Assembly (NCBI RefSeq): GCF_900769625.1
Contig: NZ_CAAGHK010000016.1
Location: forward strand, 1-57,887
Source of the DNA: an uncultured Clostridium sp.
GTDB taxonomy: Bacteria; Bacillota; Clostridia; Clostridiales; Clostridiaceae
Length of the DNA stretch: 57,887 bases
Reading direction: 5' to 3'
The translations under genes were made by a program, and so were the position numbers. Below the pieces are notes generated by a model. It did no database searches. It saw only the letters and a list, made by a program, of their open reading frames with translations, and was not told the DNA's origin. Shown one piece after another: positions 25,705-35,228 of the stretch (positions within the stretch are counted from its first letter, which is position 1; each line of letters opens with the position of its first letter).

Positions 25705-28065
25705 CTATGCCTTTAGTTCAACTACAGTAACTCCATCTCCGCCTTCACCATATACTCCAAGTCTGAATGACTTAACATGTGGATGTTTCTTAAGCATTGC
25801 TGTTACTGCATTTCTTAAAACACCTGTTCCTTTACCGTGTACAATTGTTACTTCTCCAAGGTTCGCTCTATATGCATCATCAAGATATTTATCAGTCTTA
25901 TAGCATGCTTCTTCTGCATCAAGACCTCTTAAATCTACTCTTGATTCTATATTGCTGAGATTAAGTTTGACTTCTCTCTTTTTCTTTACTTTTTCAGCCT
26001 TTGTAACTTTAGTCTTTCTTAAATCTTTAAGTTTAACATTTATTTTCATGATTCCTGCTTCAACCTGAACATCACCTCTGCTGTCAGGCATAGAAACTAT
26101 AACTACTGTCTGATTCAATGAAGGCAGGAATGCTTCCATTCCAAGTGTTACATTACTTATTGGCTCACCATCATTTTCTTTCATCTTGCTAAGTCCTTTT
26201 TCTTTATTTTCAAGACTATCTTTAAGTTTTTTACGTTCTTCTTCAAGCCTTGCTCTTCCACCGCCTTCAATACCCATTTTTTCTAAAGTTCTCATAGCTT
26301 TCAGTATTTCATCAGCTTCATCTTTTGCATTTGAAATTATTTCTTTTGCTTCCTGTCTTGCATCCATATAAGCCTTATCTCTTGTTTTTTCTAATTTTTC
26401 AAGCTTATCTGCATATTTTGCTTTAAGTTCTTCAGCTTCTTTCTTAAGAGCACTTGCTTCCCTTGCTTCTTTCTTTGCAACTATGCTCTTTTCCTGTAAA
26501 TCTCTTATAAGATTTTCAAACTGAAGATTTTCTTCTGACATGTATGCTTTTGCTCTTTTTATTACACCTTCAACAAGACCAAGTCTCTTTGAAATTTCAA
26601 ATGCATTTGACTTACCTGGAACTCCGATAAGAAGTCTATATGTAGGTCTTAACGTTTCTATATCAAATTCTACAGAAGCATTTTCAACACCATCAGTTTT
26701 TAGTGCGTATGCCTTTAATTCACTGTAATGAGTTGTTGCTATTATTCTTGCTTTTCTGTTTCTTAATGTTTCAATAATTGACATTGCAAGGGCAGCACCT
26801 TCTGCTGGATCAGTACCCGAACCAATTTCATCAAATAATACTAATGATTTATCATCTACATATCTCATTATTTCAACTATATTAGTCATATGTGATGAGA
26901 ATGTTGAAAGGTTCTGTTCGATACTCTGTTCATCGCCGATTTCAGCAAACACCTCAGTGAAAAAAGATAACGATGAATTATCACGTGCTGGTATTAATAA
27001 CCCGCTTAATCCCATGATATGAAGAAGCCCCACCATCTTGATAGTAACAGTCTTACCACCTGTATTAGGACCTGTTATCATAAGCGTATCAAAATCATCA
27101 CCAATGTAAACATCGGAAGGAACAACTTTATCATCATCTATCATCGGATGTCTTCCGCTATAAATATGGAACTGTCCATCCTCACGAATGATAGGTTTTA
27201 CTGCATTTAACCTTTCTCCATATCTTGCCTTTGCAAAGATAAAATCAAATTCAACAAGCATTTTAAAATTACTTGCACACTGTTCAGAATTTTCCTTTAC
27301 CTTTAATGAAAGTTCTGCAAGTATTCTCTCTATTTCTGCCTTTTCCTTTAAGACTAATTCTCTTATTTCGTTATTTAAATTAACAAGACTCATAGGTTCT
27401 ATAAAGAATGTCGCACCAGTTGAACTCTGATCATGAACTATTCCTGGAACAGCACTTTTATATTCTGATTTAACAGGAATAACATATCTGTCCCCTCTCA
27501 TAGTATAAAGATCATCCTGCAGATACTTTGAATGGCTTCTGACAATAGAACTTATCTTTTCTCTTACTGAAGAATTCTTTTCTTTAAGACTTCTCCTTAT
27601 ATTATATAGCGTAGAACTTGCCTTATCACTTATTTCTTCTTCCGAAACTATTGTTCTTTCAATATCATCCTCAAGAGTTTTCACTGGAGTAAGTATGTAT
27701 GCAAGATCTTCAAGCCTTTCGTAAGCTTTTTCGAATTCCTCTCTTTTGAAGAACTCCTTCATATTTCTTGCTGCTCTTAAAGTACTTCCTATTTTAAGAA
27801 GCTGACCTGGAGTTAAAGTTCCGCCTTTTCTTGCTCTTTCTATACCTTCATGTATGTCAAAAAGTCCTTCAAGCGGAGGATTTCCTTTATCAAGTATTAC
27901 TTCTAGTGCTTCATTTGTTTCAGCTAATTTATTATTTATTTCATAAACATTATCATATGGTGCAAGCTCTGCAACTTTTTCTTTTCCTGCATTTGTACGT
28001 GCATATTTTTTTATCTTTTCTTTTATTTTGTTGAATTCTAATATTCTTAAACTTTTTTCATTCAT
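25705..28065 (-). CDS. mutS2: Endonuclease MutS2
   Basis: 786-residue MutS-family ATPase without the mismatch-recognition domain. Known roles of MutS2 are suppression of homologous recombination and rescue of collided ribosomes. Walker A GPNTGGKT is at 332-339; further on come DEIGSGTDPAEGAALA (Walker B), a long coiled coil (about 515-640) and a C-terminal Smr nuclease domain. The Smr domain has LDLR replaced by VDLRGLDAEEA and carries VHGKGTGVLR. ATG 28065 lies 26 bp after the U32 gene, so the two are likely co-transcribed. Confidence 0.95.
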   Translation of the reverse strand: MNEKSLRILEFNKIKEKIKKYARTNAGKEKVAELAPYDNVYEINNKLAETNEALEVILDKGNPPLEGLFDIHEGIERARKGGTLTPGQLLKIGSTLRAARNMKEFFKREEFEKAYERLEDLAYILTPVKTLEDDIERTIVSEEEISDKASSTLYNIRRSLKEKNSSVREKISSIVRSHSKYLQDDLYTMRGDRYVIPVKSEYKSAVPGIVHDQSSTGATFFIEPMSLVNLNNEIRELVLKEKAEIERILAELSLKVKENSEQCASNFKMLVEFDFIFAKARYGERLNAVKPIIREDGQFHIYSGRHPMIDDDKVVPSDVYIGDDFDTLMITGPNTGGKTVTIKMVGLLHIMGLSGLLIPARDNSSLSFFTEVFAEIGDEQSIEQNLSTFSSHMTNIVEIMRYVDDKSLVLFDEIGSGTDPAEGAALAMSIIETLRNRKARIIATTHYSELKAYALKTDGVENASVEFDIETLRPTYRLLIGVPGKSNAFEISKRLGLVEGVIKRAKAYMSEENLQFENLIRDLQEKSIVAKKEAREASALKKEAEELKAKYADKLEKLEKTRDKAYMDARQEAKEIISNAKDEADEILKAMRTLEKMGIEGGGRARLEEERKKLKDSLENKEKGLSKMKENDGEPISNVTLGMEAFLPSLNQTVVIVSMPDSRGDVQVEAGIMKINVKLKDLRKTKVTKAEKVKKKREVKLNLSNIESRVDLRGLDAEEACYKTDKYLDDAYRANLGEVTIVHGKGTGVLRNAVTAMLKKHPHVKSFRLGVYGEGGDGVTVVELKA

Positions 28066-28091
28066 AAAAACACCCCGACTATTAACTGTTT

Positions 28092-30452
28092 TTATTCCAC
28101 TCCTCTTTTATAGTGGCCTTTTGTATATGTTCTGTTTTCATTTTTCTTTCCTGAATTCACTTGTGTTAAAACATCCTTAACCTCCTCATAACTTTCATCA
28201 AGGAAATCTATTCTGAAGTTTTCAATATTAAAACTCTTCATTTCTTCTGCTTCTTCAATTAAATTTATAGGAAGAGAATTTAATATATGACTTCGGCAGT
28301 TATTATCACATAATACTCTGAATTTTTCATTCATTCTGTCTATTAATGTAAAGTTATCCTTCATGCATGGACCGCTGCATTCCTTTTTCGAACTTCTGTT
28401 TCCAAACGTGCTTCCAACTGGACAATATTCACTTACCATCAGTTCTGTCTTCCCATAGATGTTTACTCCAGTTCTGCACTTGATATCTTTCATGATTTCC
28501 TTAATTTCTTTTCTATTAAGTTCAAGACTAAGGAATGGAATATCCACATCTTCGCTGTAGAACTCAGCACCTTCATGATTGAATATATTAAGTTTATAAT
28601 CACCAATTATAAACATAGAATCCTTATACTTTCTGATAATTCCAGCATTAGATGTTATCAATCCCTTGATATATGGAGATAGTTCATCAATTATCTTTGT
28701 AATAAAATCAAATTCCTCTTTTATTATTTCTGGTATCTTTAAGAAAATATTTTTATTATGATTAACTGTGCTTAATTCTTTTACATCACCTTTATTAAGC
28801 GAACCTTTTATTCTGCTATAAAACACATTTAAAGCTATATTTTCTGTCGAATCATCTTCCATTAAAGCTTTAAGCTGTTCTTTAGTTATACAGCTGTATA
28901 TATATCCAAGTTTCCCGTCAAATTTAGATGGTGTAACATATGCTTCTTCCATCACTCTTTTTCTTCTATAAGAAGTTGTAGTATCCTTTAAAATATTTTC
29001 AAATAACTCTCTTCTTAAATTATTTAAAGAAGCAATTCTAATAAATCCTTCATCAAACACATCAAAAATTATCTTATCAAACTTATATGGTATTTCTCCT
29101 GATTTCTTTAAGGATTCCTCTACTCTTTCCCTGCTTAACGGCTTATTTGATGCCTCTTCTATCACTTCGCCATAAACTTTATATTCTTTTCCATTAAACA
29201 TAGTCTTTAAAATAATTGGTGCATTAACTTTGAATTCAACTTCTCCAGTAAGGGATATCTTTCTTTTATATGGCTTTACATAATCATGAAGCTCATCAAA
29301 TAATCTTTTATCTGACATCTTAAATAATCTATAGCCTTTTTTATATCCGCCAGTTGGGAAAAGTTTAACTCTGTCTCCCTTATGTGCTTCTTTTACTTCC
29401 TTTCCTTTTAGCATTATCTTGCTTAAAGTAAATCCATCATCATCAAATCTTATTCCATCACCTAAGGCAACATTTTCTTCTAATATAACTTCTCCATTAT
29501 CCTGAACCTTTCCTATAAATACACCAGTATTCTTTGCATAGTTAAAGCTCATCATATCCTTGCCTGTATTCTTGTAAAGATATGCCTTTGCAAATCCCTG
29601 TCTGTTAAATAATTGTGCAAGCTGTTTTCTGCCCTTACTTAAATCAAACTTTGCATGTTTCTCAACTTTATCGATGGCTTTTCTATAATTCTGTGTTACA
29701 CCAGCCACATATTCAGGCTTTTTCATTCTTCCTTCAACTTTTAATGATGAAGTTCCGCTCTTGATAATAGCATCAATATCTTCAATTAAACATGTATCCT
29801 TAGGACTTAAAAGATATCCCTTCTTTTCTCCTGAAGTTTCACCTTTTAATGTGTACTGCATTCTACAACTCTGCGCACATCTTCCTCTGTTACCACTTCT
29901 GCCTCCAATCATAGAACTCATCAGACATTGTCCTGAATAGCATACACATAATGCACCATGAACAAATATTTCTGTTTCTATGCCAAGATCAGATGATATG
30001 TATTTAATTTCATCTAAAGATAATTCTCTTGATAAAACAATTCTCTGCAAACCTTTTTCTTTAAAGTAAAGTGCACCTTCACCATTATGTACTGTCATTT
30101 GCGTTGACGCATGAAGTTCAAATTCAGGATATACTTTTTTGCTTAAGTTAATTAATCCTGTATCCTGAATTATCAGAGCATCAACTCCTATTTCATATAA
30201 ATACCCAACATATTTTAATGCCTCTTTCAGCTCACTCTGCTTTAAAAGAGTATTCATTGTAACATAAACCTTAACTCCATAACTATGGGCATAATCTACC
30301 GCCTTCATCATGGTTTCATTATCAAAATTTGAAGCATAAGCTCTTGCTGAAAACTTGCTTCCTCCAAGATATATCGCATCTGCTCCATTATTGATAGCAG
30401 CAATCAGGCTTTCCATGCTTCCTGCTGGAGCAAGTAATTCTACTTTTTTCAT
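28092..30452 (-). CDS. U32 family peptidase (RlhA-like)
   Basis: 786-residue U32 protein with an added DUF3656-type middle domain. Members of this group include RlhA, which hydroxylates C2501 of 23S rRNA, and collagenase-like proteins. The TIM-barrel N-terminus starts KKVELLAPAGSMESL. The cysteine cluster CVCYSGQC...GRCAQSCR (about 165-195) is typical of an iron-sulfur-binding site, and CPVGSTFG with CSGPC near 670 adds further Cys. ATG 30452 is preferred; the in-frame upstream TTG has no SD. GGGAGG is 11 bases ahead. It precedes mutS2. Confidence 0.88.
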   Translation of the reverse strand: MKKVELLAPAGSMESLIAAINNGADAIYLGGSKFSARAYASNFDNETMMKAVDYAHSYGVKVYVTMNTLLKQSELKEALKYVGYLYEIGVDALIIQDTGLINLSKKVYPEFELHASTQMTVHNGEGALYFKEKGLQRIVLSRELSLDEIKYISSDLGIETEIFVHGALCVCYSGQCLMSSMIGGRSGNRGRCAQSCRMQYTLKGETSGEKKGYLLSPKDTCLIEDIDAIIKSGTSSLKVEGRMKKPEYVAGVTQNYRKAIDKVEKHAKFDLSKGRKQLAQLFNRQGFAKAYLYKNTGKDMMSFNYAKNTGVFIGKVQDNGEVILEENVALGDGIRFDDDGFTLSKIMLKGKEVKEAHKGDRVKLFPTGGYKKGYRLFKMSDKRLFDELHDYVKPYKRKISLTGEVEFKVNAPIILKTMFNGKEYKVYGEVIEEASNKPLSRERVEESLKKSGEIPYKFDKIIFDVFDEGFIRIASLNNLRRELFENILKDTTTSYRRKRVMEEAYVTPSKFDGKLGYIYSCITKEQLKALMEDDSTENIALNVFYSRIKGSLNKGDVKELSTVNHNKNIFLKIPEIIKEEFDFITKIIDELSPYIKGLITSNAGIIRKYKDSMFIIGDYKLNIFNHEGAEFYSEDVDIPFLSLELNRKEIKEIMKDIKCRTGVNIYGKTELMVSEYCPVGSTFGNRSSKKECSGPCMKDNFTLIDRMNEKFRVLCDNNCRSHILNSLPINLIEEAEEMKSFNIENFRIDFLDESYEEVKDVLTQVNSGKKNENRTYTKGHYKRGVE

Positions 30453-30552
30453 ATGTTTTCCATACCCTCCCAAAATGCCTCTTTACAAGACATTCTTATT
30501 TATCATTTTAATAATATACTAAATTCAAGAAAATGCAAACATAACGTCAAAA

Positions 30553-30580
30553 GAAGGTACTATGCGATTATAGTACCTTC
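30553..30580 (-). terminator. Terminator after the ZapA-domain gene
   Basis: An 11-bp perfect stem GAAGGTACTAT/ATAGTACCTTC with a 6-nt loop is followed by TTTTGACG on the minus strand. It lies 46 bp after the stop at 30627 and about 100 bp before the U32 start. Confidence 0.75.
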
Positions 30581-30626
30581 ATATTTTCTGCTTTAATATC
30601 TTGTATTATTAAAACTTATATTTTCT

Positions 30627-32666
30627 CTATTTTTTCCTTGTAACTACTGGTCCTAACTGCTCTTTTTTTGCTTTTGCCAGTTCTATTTCAGCATCGATAA
30701 CTTTTGCCTGTAATTCAAACATTCTATGCTGGAATGACTTTGAATCTTCAATTAATGCATTATTTTCATTTAATACTTTTTCTTTTTCTTCTTCAAGTCT
30801 TAAAATAGTTTCATTCAATTCTTCTACCGAATCCTTGCTGTTTGCAAGTTCAACTTCATATTTGTTAATTTTATCAACACAATTATTATAATCATCTTTT
30901 AATAAATCAATTTGGTTTGTTGTATCTTTGATAATCATTTCTTTTTCTTCGATTTCTCTCTTCAACTTCAAGAACATGTCTTGTTTGTCTTCAAGTTCCT
31001 TCCCAAGTCTTGCAACAGCTCTTATTCTGCTCGCTAAATCATCATTGATCTTCTTTAGCTGTGATTCCCTTGTTTCAAGGCTTGAATTTAACGTACTTAT
31101 TTCTTCTTCCTTCATCTTCATTGCATTACTGTTTTCTTCGTTTATTTTTTCAATCTCATTCTTCAGTTCTGCATTTTCAACTTTTAAAGTATCACAATCA
31201 TGCTCTATTGTTGACTTTTGTTCATGAATTATTTCAAGCTGTTTAGATAGTTCATCATTTTTATCTGTCATTTCAATCAATTCATCATTGAGTTTTTGCT
31301 GCTTATCTTTTAAAGTTTCAATTTCACTTTCAAGGTTCTTCTTTGTATAACTTAAATCACTAATCTGAACTGACATAGTTTCCTGTTCTTTGTTTAGGTC
31401 ACTGATTTTTTCTTTATATTGATTTATTTCCTTTTCTGTTTCATCAAACAAATCATTAAGCTGTTTGTTTAACTGTGCTTTTTCCATATTGCCATCATCT
31501 ATAAGCTTATTCAGATCTGAGCATATTCCTTCTGCTTCCTTCAGTGATGTACTCAGATTATTTTCTGATATTATCATTTCTTCGATTTTACTCTTTAAGG
31601 CTTCTTTTTCCTTAACTGATTTTTCTTCAAGTTCATCATAAGATTTGTTCTTAACTTCTAATTTATTTTTATATTCTTGAAGCATCTTATCATTTTCTTC
31701 ATATAATTTGTTAAGCTCACTAAGCTCCAGTTTACAGTCAGTGTAATCTTTTGATAATAATGAGTTCTTATTTTTCTCTTCCTCTAAACTGCTGCTTAAT
31801 TCTGCAATATGTTCTTCAATATCTGCTTTATGTTTATCAAATGTCTCTTTTACATCTTGAATTTCAGATTCTAAAGATAAATTTTTTTCTTTTAAGCTTT
31901 GATTTTCCTGATCAAGATTAACTTTTGTAACATTTATTTCTTCAAGTGCAGCTGCTATTTCTAAATTTGAATTATTTACACTGCTTAATTCTGAAGCTAT
32001 CTTATCCTTTTCTTCAGTGACATTTTTCAGCTTGGCAGTAAGTGTATTTACTCTGTCATTTGACTGTTGAAGTTCTCTGTTTAATCTATGTTCCTTATTT
32101 TTGGCATCATCGATTTTTTTATAGTTTATCTTATTCTTTTCTCTTATTTCACTTAATTCTTTTGTTAATGAATCAATGGTATTTTTTCTTTTTTTAGATT
32201 CATCTGATATTTCTTTGTTAGTCTTTATAAGCTTTTCATTTTCTAATTTAAGCTTGCCAATTTCTTCACTTAACTTATTATAAGTAACTTCCTGATTTTT
32301 ATATCTTTCATGAAGCTCAGCTTCCTTTGCACTAAATTCTTCTTCAATGCTTGTCTTTTCTTTAAGAGCATTTTCAAGCTTTGTATTGCTGCTTTCAATA
32401 GTTCCTTTTAATAGATTGATTTCTTTTTCAATATTTTCTTTTTCTTTAATTACTCTATCAAGCTGCTCATCAGAGTCATATAATTCATCCGCAATATTTA
32501 CAGCAGCTAGAACAGTTGCTGCATTAGTACTTAATCCCGACTTTTTAGACAATATTTCTTTAATTCTGCTATCTACATAACTTGCTACCCCTAAGAGATA
32601 TTTTTCATCTTTTTCCCCTTTTAAATTGTAACTCATACCATTTATATTAACTGTTACCTTAATCAT
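30627..32666 (-). CDS. ZapA-domain protein with very long coiled coil
   Basis: 679 residues from ATG 32666 (CGAGGTG ten bases ahead; the longer frame to 32732 adds an unrelated stretch). Residues 1 to about 80 are a ZapA domain: IKVTVNINGMSYNLKGEKDE, LGVASYVDSRIKEI and AATVLAAVNIADEL. ZapA binds and bundles FtsZ at the division site. The remaining ~590 residues are almost uninterrupted heptad-rich coiled coil, ending QLGPVVTRKK. Typical ZapA proteins are about 90-150 residues. This form could reach about 80 nm if fully helical, suggesting a long spacer or filament tied to the Z-ring. It is divergent from murT-gatD. Confidence 0.85.
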   Translation of the reverse strand: MIKVTVNINGMSYNLKGEKDEKYLLGVASYVDSRIKEILSKKSGLSTNAATVLAAVNIADELYDSDEQLDRVIKEKENIEKEINLLKGTIESSNTKLENALKEKTSIEEEFSAKEAELHERYKNQEVTYNKLSEEIGKLKLENEKLIKTNKEISDESKKRKNTIDSLTKELSEIREKNKINYKKIDDAKNKEHRLNRELQQSNDRVNTLTAKLKNVTEEKDKIASELSSVNNSNLEIAAALEEINVTKVNLDQENQSLKEKNLSLESEIQDVKETFDKHKADIEEHIAELSSSLEEEKNKNSLLSKDYTDCKLELSELNKLYEENDKMLQEYKNKLEVKNKSYDELEEKSVKEKEALKSKIEEMIISENNLSTSLKEAEGICSDLNKLIDDGNMEKAQLNKQLNDLFDETEKEINQYKEKISDLNKEQETMSVQISDLSYTKKNLESEIETLKDKQQKLNDELIEMTDKNDELSKQLEIIHEQKSTIEHDCDTLKVENAELKNEIEKINEENSNAMKMKEEEISTLNSSLETRESQLKKINDDLASRIRAVARLGKELEDKQDMFLKLKREIEEKEMIIKDTTNQIDLLKDDYNNCVDKINKYEVELANSKDSVEELNETILRLEEEKEKVLNENNALIEDSKSFQHRMFELQAKVIDAEIELAKAKKEQLGPVVTRKK

Positions 32667-32999
32667 AATAATATAACACCTCGTAAAATTCTTTGTTTCT
32701 TTAATTATAGGATATAATCTGTAATAAAACAATTATGTAACATACTCTAATCAATAAAAAAATTCCTTCAAGCTTTCATTTAAATAACTACTTTTATAAA
32801 TACTACCACACTTGAACTTATTGCAATATTTTGTATTAATTTTATAAAATTTATTAAAATTTCTCTAATTTAATAGTTTATGCTATACTGAACTTGATTA
32901 TTGCTGTATTAATTTGTTAATAATCACTGTGTATTTAAATAATCAGTTTTACTTATTGAGTCAAATATATTAATATATAATCTGATATAAATTTATTAG
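32667..32999. other. Divergent promoter region, zapA-like / murT
   Basis: 333 AT-rich bases between divergent starts. A good plus-strand promoter for murT is at 32953-32981 (listed). No convincing minus-strand promoter was identified for the ZapA-domain gene, and no ORF or RNA gene was seen. Confidence 0.5.
32953..32981 (+). promoter_or_regulatory. Promoter of murT-gatD
   Basis: TTATTG (32953-32958), a 17-bp spacer and TATAAT (32976-32981) lie about 20 bp ahead of the murT SD, a good match to a housekeeping sigma-A promoter. Confidence 0.55.
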
Positions 33000-34361
33000 G
33001 TGGTGAGTACAATAAATATTAAAAGCATTTTAAGTATATTTTTATCTAAAATTACTGCTTTTCTTGCAAAACATATTGTTAAAGGAGGCAGTAATTTCCC
33101 TGGTAAAATTGCTTTAAAAATCGATAGATCAATATTAAAAACTGTCAGCAAGGGATACAAAGTTATCCTTGTCACAGGTACAAACGGAAAGACTACTACT
33201 ACAAGCATGATTTACAACATACTGAAAGAAAGCGGACTTGATGTTATCACAAATAACACTGGTGCTAATCTTTATCCTGGTATAGTAGCATGTTTCATAG
33301 CTAATTATTCTTTCTTCAAAAAGAAAAAAAATGCTTATGCCGTAATAGAAGTTGATGAGGCAAATGTAAAATTCATAACTGAATATATTACACCAGAAAT
33401 AATAACAGTAACAAATCTCTTCCGAGATCAGCTTGACAGATATGGTGAAGTTTACACAACTTTAGTTAAGATTCTTGAAGGAGTTTCTAAAGTTCCAGAA
33501 TCTAAATTAGTTTTAAATGGTGATGAATCTCTTCTTGGAAAACTGAATGTACAGAATAACTGCATATACTATGGATTTAATACCCCAATAAAAGAAGATA
33601 ATTCATTAGAATTAAATGCTGACGCTAAGTTCTGCAAATTCTGTAAAGCACCTTATTCCTATAATTTTGTTACTTACAATCACTTAGGTGATTTCTACTG
33701 TCCTGAATGTGGATACAAACGTCCAGAACTTTCTTACAAGGTAAACAAAATTTTAGATTTAAAACCTGAAAGTTCAACTGTACTTATGAATAATACTGAA
33801 ATTTTCATCAGTCAGTCTGGTGCATATAATATCTACAACGGTCTTTGTGCTTTTTCTATTGCTCGAGAACTCGGCATAAGTGAAGAAATAATAAAATCTT
33901 CTCTTCAAAATCAGAGTTCAAGCTTTGGAAGACAGGAGCAGATTAAGATTGACGACAAGAATATTCAGATTATCTTAGTAAAAAACCCTGCTGGATATAA
34001 TCAGGCTTTAGATACATTAAGCTTAAATGATGACGATTTTTCAGCTTTATTCATGTTAAATGATAACTATGCAGATGGACGTGATGTTTCATGGATCTGG
34101 GATGTTGACTTTGAAAAAATCAAAGATTTAAAACTTCAGGATATATTTGTATCTGGAATAAGAATGTATGATATGGCTGTAAGATTAAAAATTGCCGGAC
34201 TTGATACAGATAAATTTATTCTTGAAGAAGATTACGAAAAACTTACTGAAAAATTAAAACAGTCTTCTTCACATAAGATATATATACTTGCAACTTATAC
34301 AGCAATGATAAATTATAGAAAATACCTTCATTCAAAAGGTTATATTAATAAATTGTGGTAA
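33000..34361 (+). CDS. murT: Lipid II isoglutaminyl synthase, MurT subunit
   Basis: Mur-ligase-like subunit that, with GatD, amidates D-isoglutamate of lipid II to D-isoglutamine. About 450 residues. P-loop TGTNGKTTTT near 60; C-x2-C...C-x2-C zinc ribbon (CKFCKAPYS...YCPECGYK) near 212-240, characteristic of MurT; DUF1727 C-terminal domain with NDNYADGRDVSWIWDVDF. Start: GTG codons at 33000 and 33003 are the canonical options. The SD AGGTGGTGAG lies on top of them and is best spaced for the in-frame ATA at 33012, where family homology (NIKSIL) begins. gatD follows 18 bp later. Confidence 0.93.
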   Translation: MVSTINIKSILSIFLSKITAFLAKHIVKGGSNFPGKIALKIDRSILKTVSKGYKVILVTGTNGKTTTTSMIYNILKESGLDVITNNTGANLYPGIVACFIANYSFFKKKKNAYAVIEVDEANVKFITEYITPEIITVTNLFRDQLDRYGEVYTTLVKILEGVSKVPESKLVLNGDESLLGKLNVQNNCIYYGFNTPIKEDNSLELNADAKFCKFCKAPYSYNFVTYNHLGDFYCPECGYKRPELSYKVNKILDLKPESSTVLMNNTEIFISQSGAYNIYNGLCAFSIARELGISEEIIKSSLQNQSSSFGRQEQIKIDDKNIQIILVKNPAGYNQALDTLSLNDDDFSALFMLNDNYADGRDVSWIWDVDFEKIKDLKLQDIFVSGIRMYDMAVRLKIAGLDTDKFILEEDYEKLTEKLKQSSSHKIYILATYTAMINYRKYLHSKGYINKLW

Positions 34362-34379
34362 AAAGGAGGATTTAATATT

Positions 34380-35105
34380 ATGGAATTAACTATATGCCAC
34401 CTATATCCTGATTTATTAAATGTTTATGGTGATGTAGGTAATGTACTTATTTTAAAACACAGAGCTTCTCTTAGAGGAATTAATGTTAATATCGTCAACA
34501 GCTCTATAGGTGATACTTTAGATAAAGATAATACTGATATTATTTTCTTTGGAGGCGGTCAGGACTTTGAACAATCCATTGTATCTCATGATTTAAATAA
34601 CGTCAAAAAGCAGCCTTTAACAGAATATGTTGAGGAAGGCAGAGTGCTTCTTGCTATCTGCGGTGGATATCAGCTTCTTGGAAAATACTATACAGCTCCA
34701 AATGGTGAAAAAATAGAAGGTCTTGGAATACTCGATATCTATACTGAAGGCGGCGATACAAGATTCATTGGTAACACTGTAATTGTAAATGAGGAATTTA
34801 ATGAAACATATGTAGGATTTGAAAATCACTCTGGAAGAACATATATAAACAGCCACAAGCCACTTGGAAAGTGTGTGCACGGATATGGAAATAATGGTTC
34901 TGATGGATATGAAGGATGCATATATAAAAATACATTCGGTTCATACTTCCACGGTTCATTTTTATCAAAGAATCCTGAATTTGCTGACAGACTTCTTACT
35001 ATTGCGCTTCAGAATAAATATGGTAAGGAAATAACTCTTGAACCACTGAAAGATGAATTTGAATTAAAAGCAAAGCAGTCTATCATCGAACGATTAAAAA
35101 AATAA
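34380..35105 (+). CDS. gatD: Lipid II isoglutaminyl synthase, GatD glutaminase subunit
   Basis: 241-residue CobB/CobQ-type class I glutamine amidotransferase that supplies ammonia to MurT. The nucleophile is C94 in AICGGYQLLG; the histidine is H191 in GSYFHGSFL; FFGGGQDFEQ (about 56-65) is the oxyanion-region signature. SD AAAAGGAGG eight to nine bases before ATG 34380. It forms an operon with murT and is followed by a terminator. Confidence 0.95.
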   Translation: MELTICHLYPDLLNVYGDVGNVLILKHRASLRGINVNIVNSSIGDTLDKDNTDIIFFGGGQDFEQSIVSHDLNNVKKQPLTEYVEEGRVLLAICGGYQLLGKYYTAPNGEKIEGLGILDIYTEGGDTRFIGNTVIVNEEFNETYVGFENHSGRTYINSHKPLGKCVHGYGNNGSDGYEGCIYKNTFGSYFHGSFLSKNPEFADRLLTIALQNKYGKEITLEPLKDEFELKAKQSIIERLKK

Positions 35106-35108
35106 TAT

Positions 35109-35150
35109 AAAAAATATGCTTATGTAATTTTGCAAATAAGCGTATTTTTT
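35109..35150 (+). terminator. Terminator of murT-gatD
   Basis: A 14-bp stem with one wobble pair (35109-35122 with 35137-35150) ends in TTTTTT on the plus strand, directly after the gatD stop. Confidence 0.85.
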
Positions 35151-35166
35151 ATATAAAATCCAAATT

Positions 35167-35203
35167 TAAGTATATAAATTCTAATAATGAATTTATATAC
35201 TTA
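35167..35203 (-). terminator. Terminator of the minus-strand deacetylase
   Basis: A 15-bp perfect stem TAAGTATATAAATTC/complement with a 7-nt loop lies 26 bp after the stop at 35229. It is A/T only apart from two G-C pairs, so weaker than its length suggests. Confidence 0.65.
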
Positions 35204-35228
35204 ATTAACAACGGTCAATTGGAATATA

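Noticed and set aside
32996..33208. Minus-strand frame opposite the murT start
   Set aside because: It is a shadow of murT: no SD, no family similarity, and the plus-strand frame is a clear MurT.
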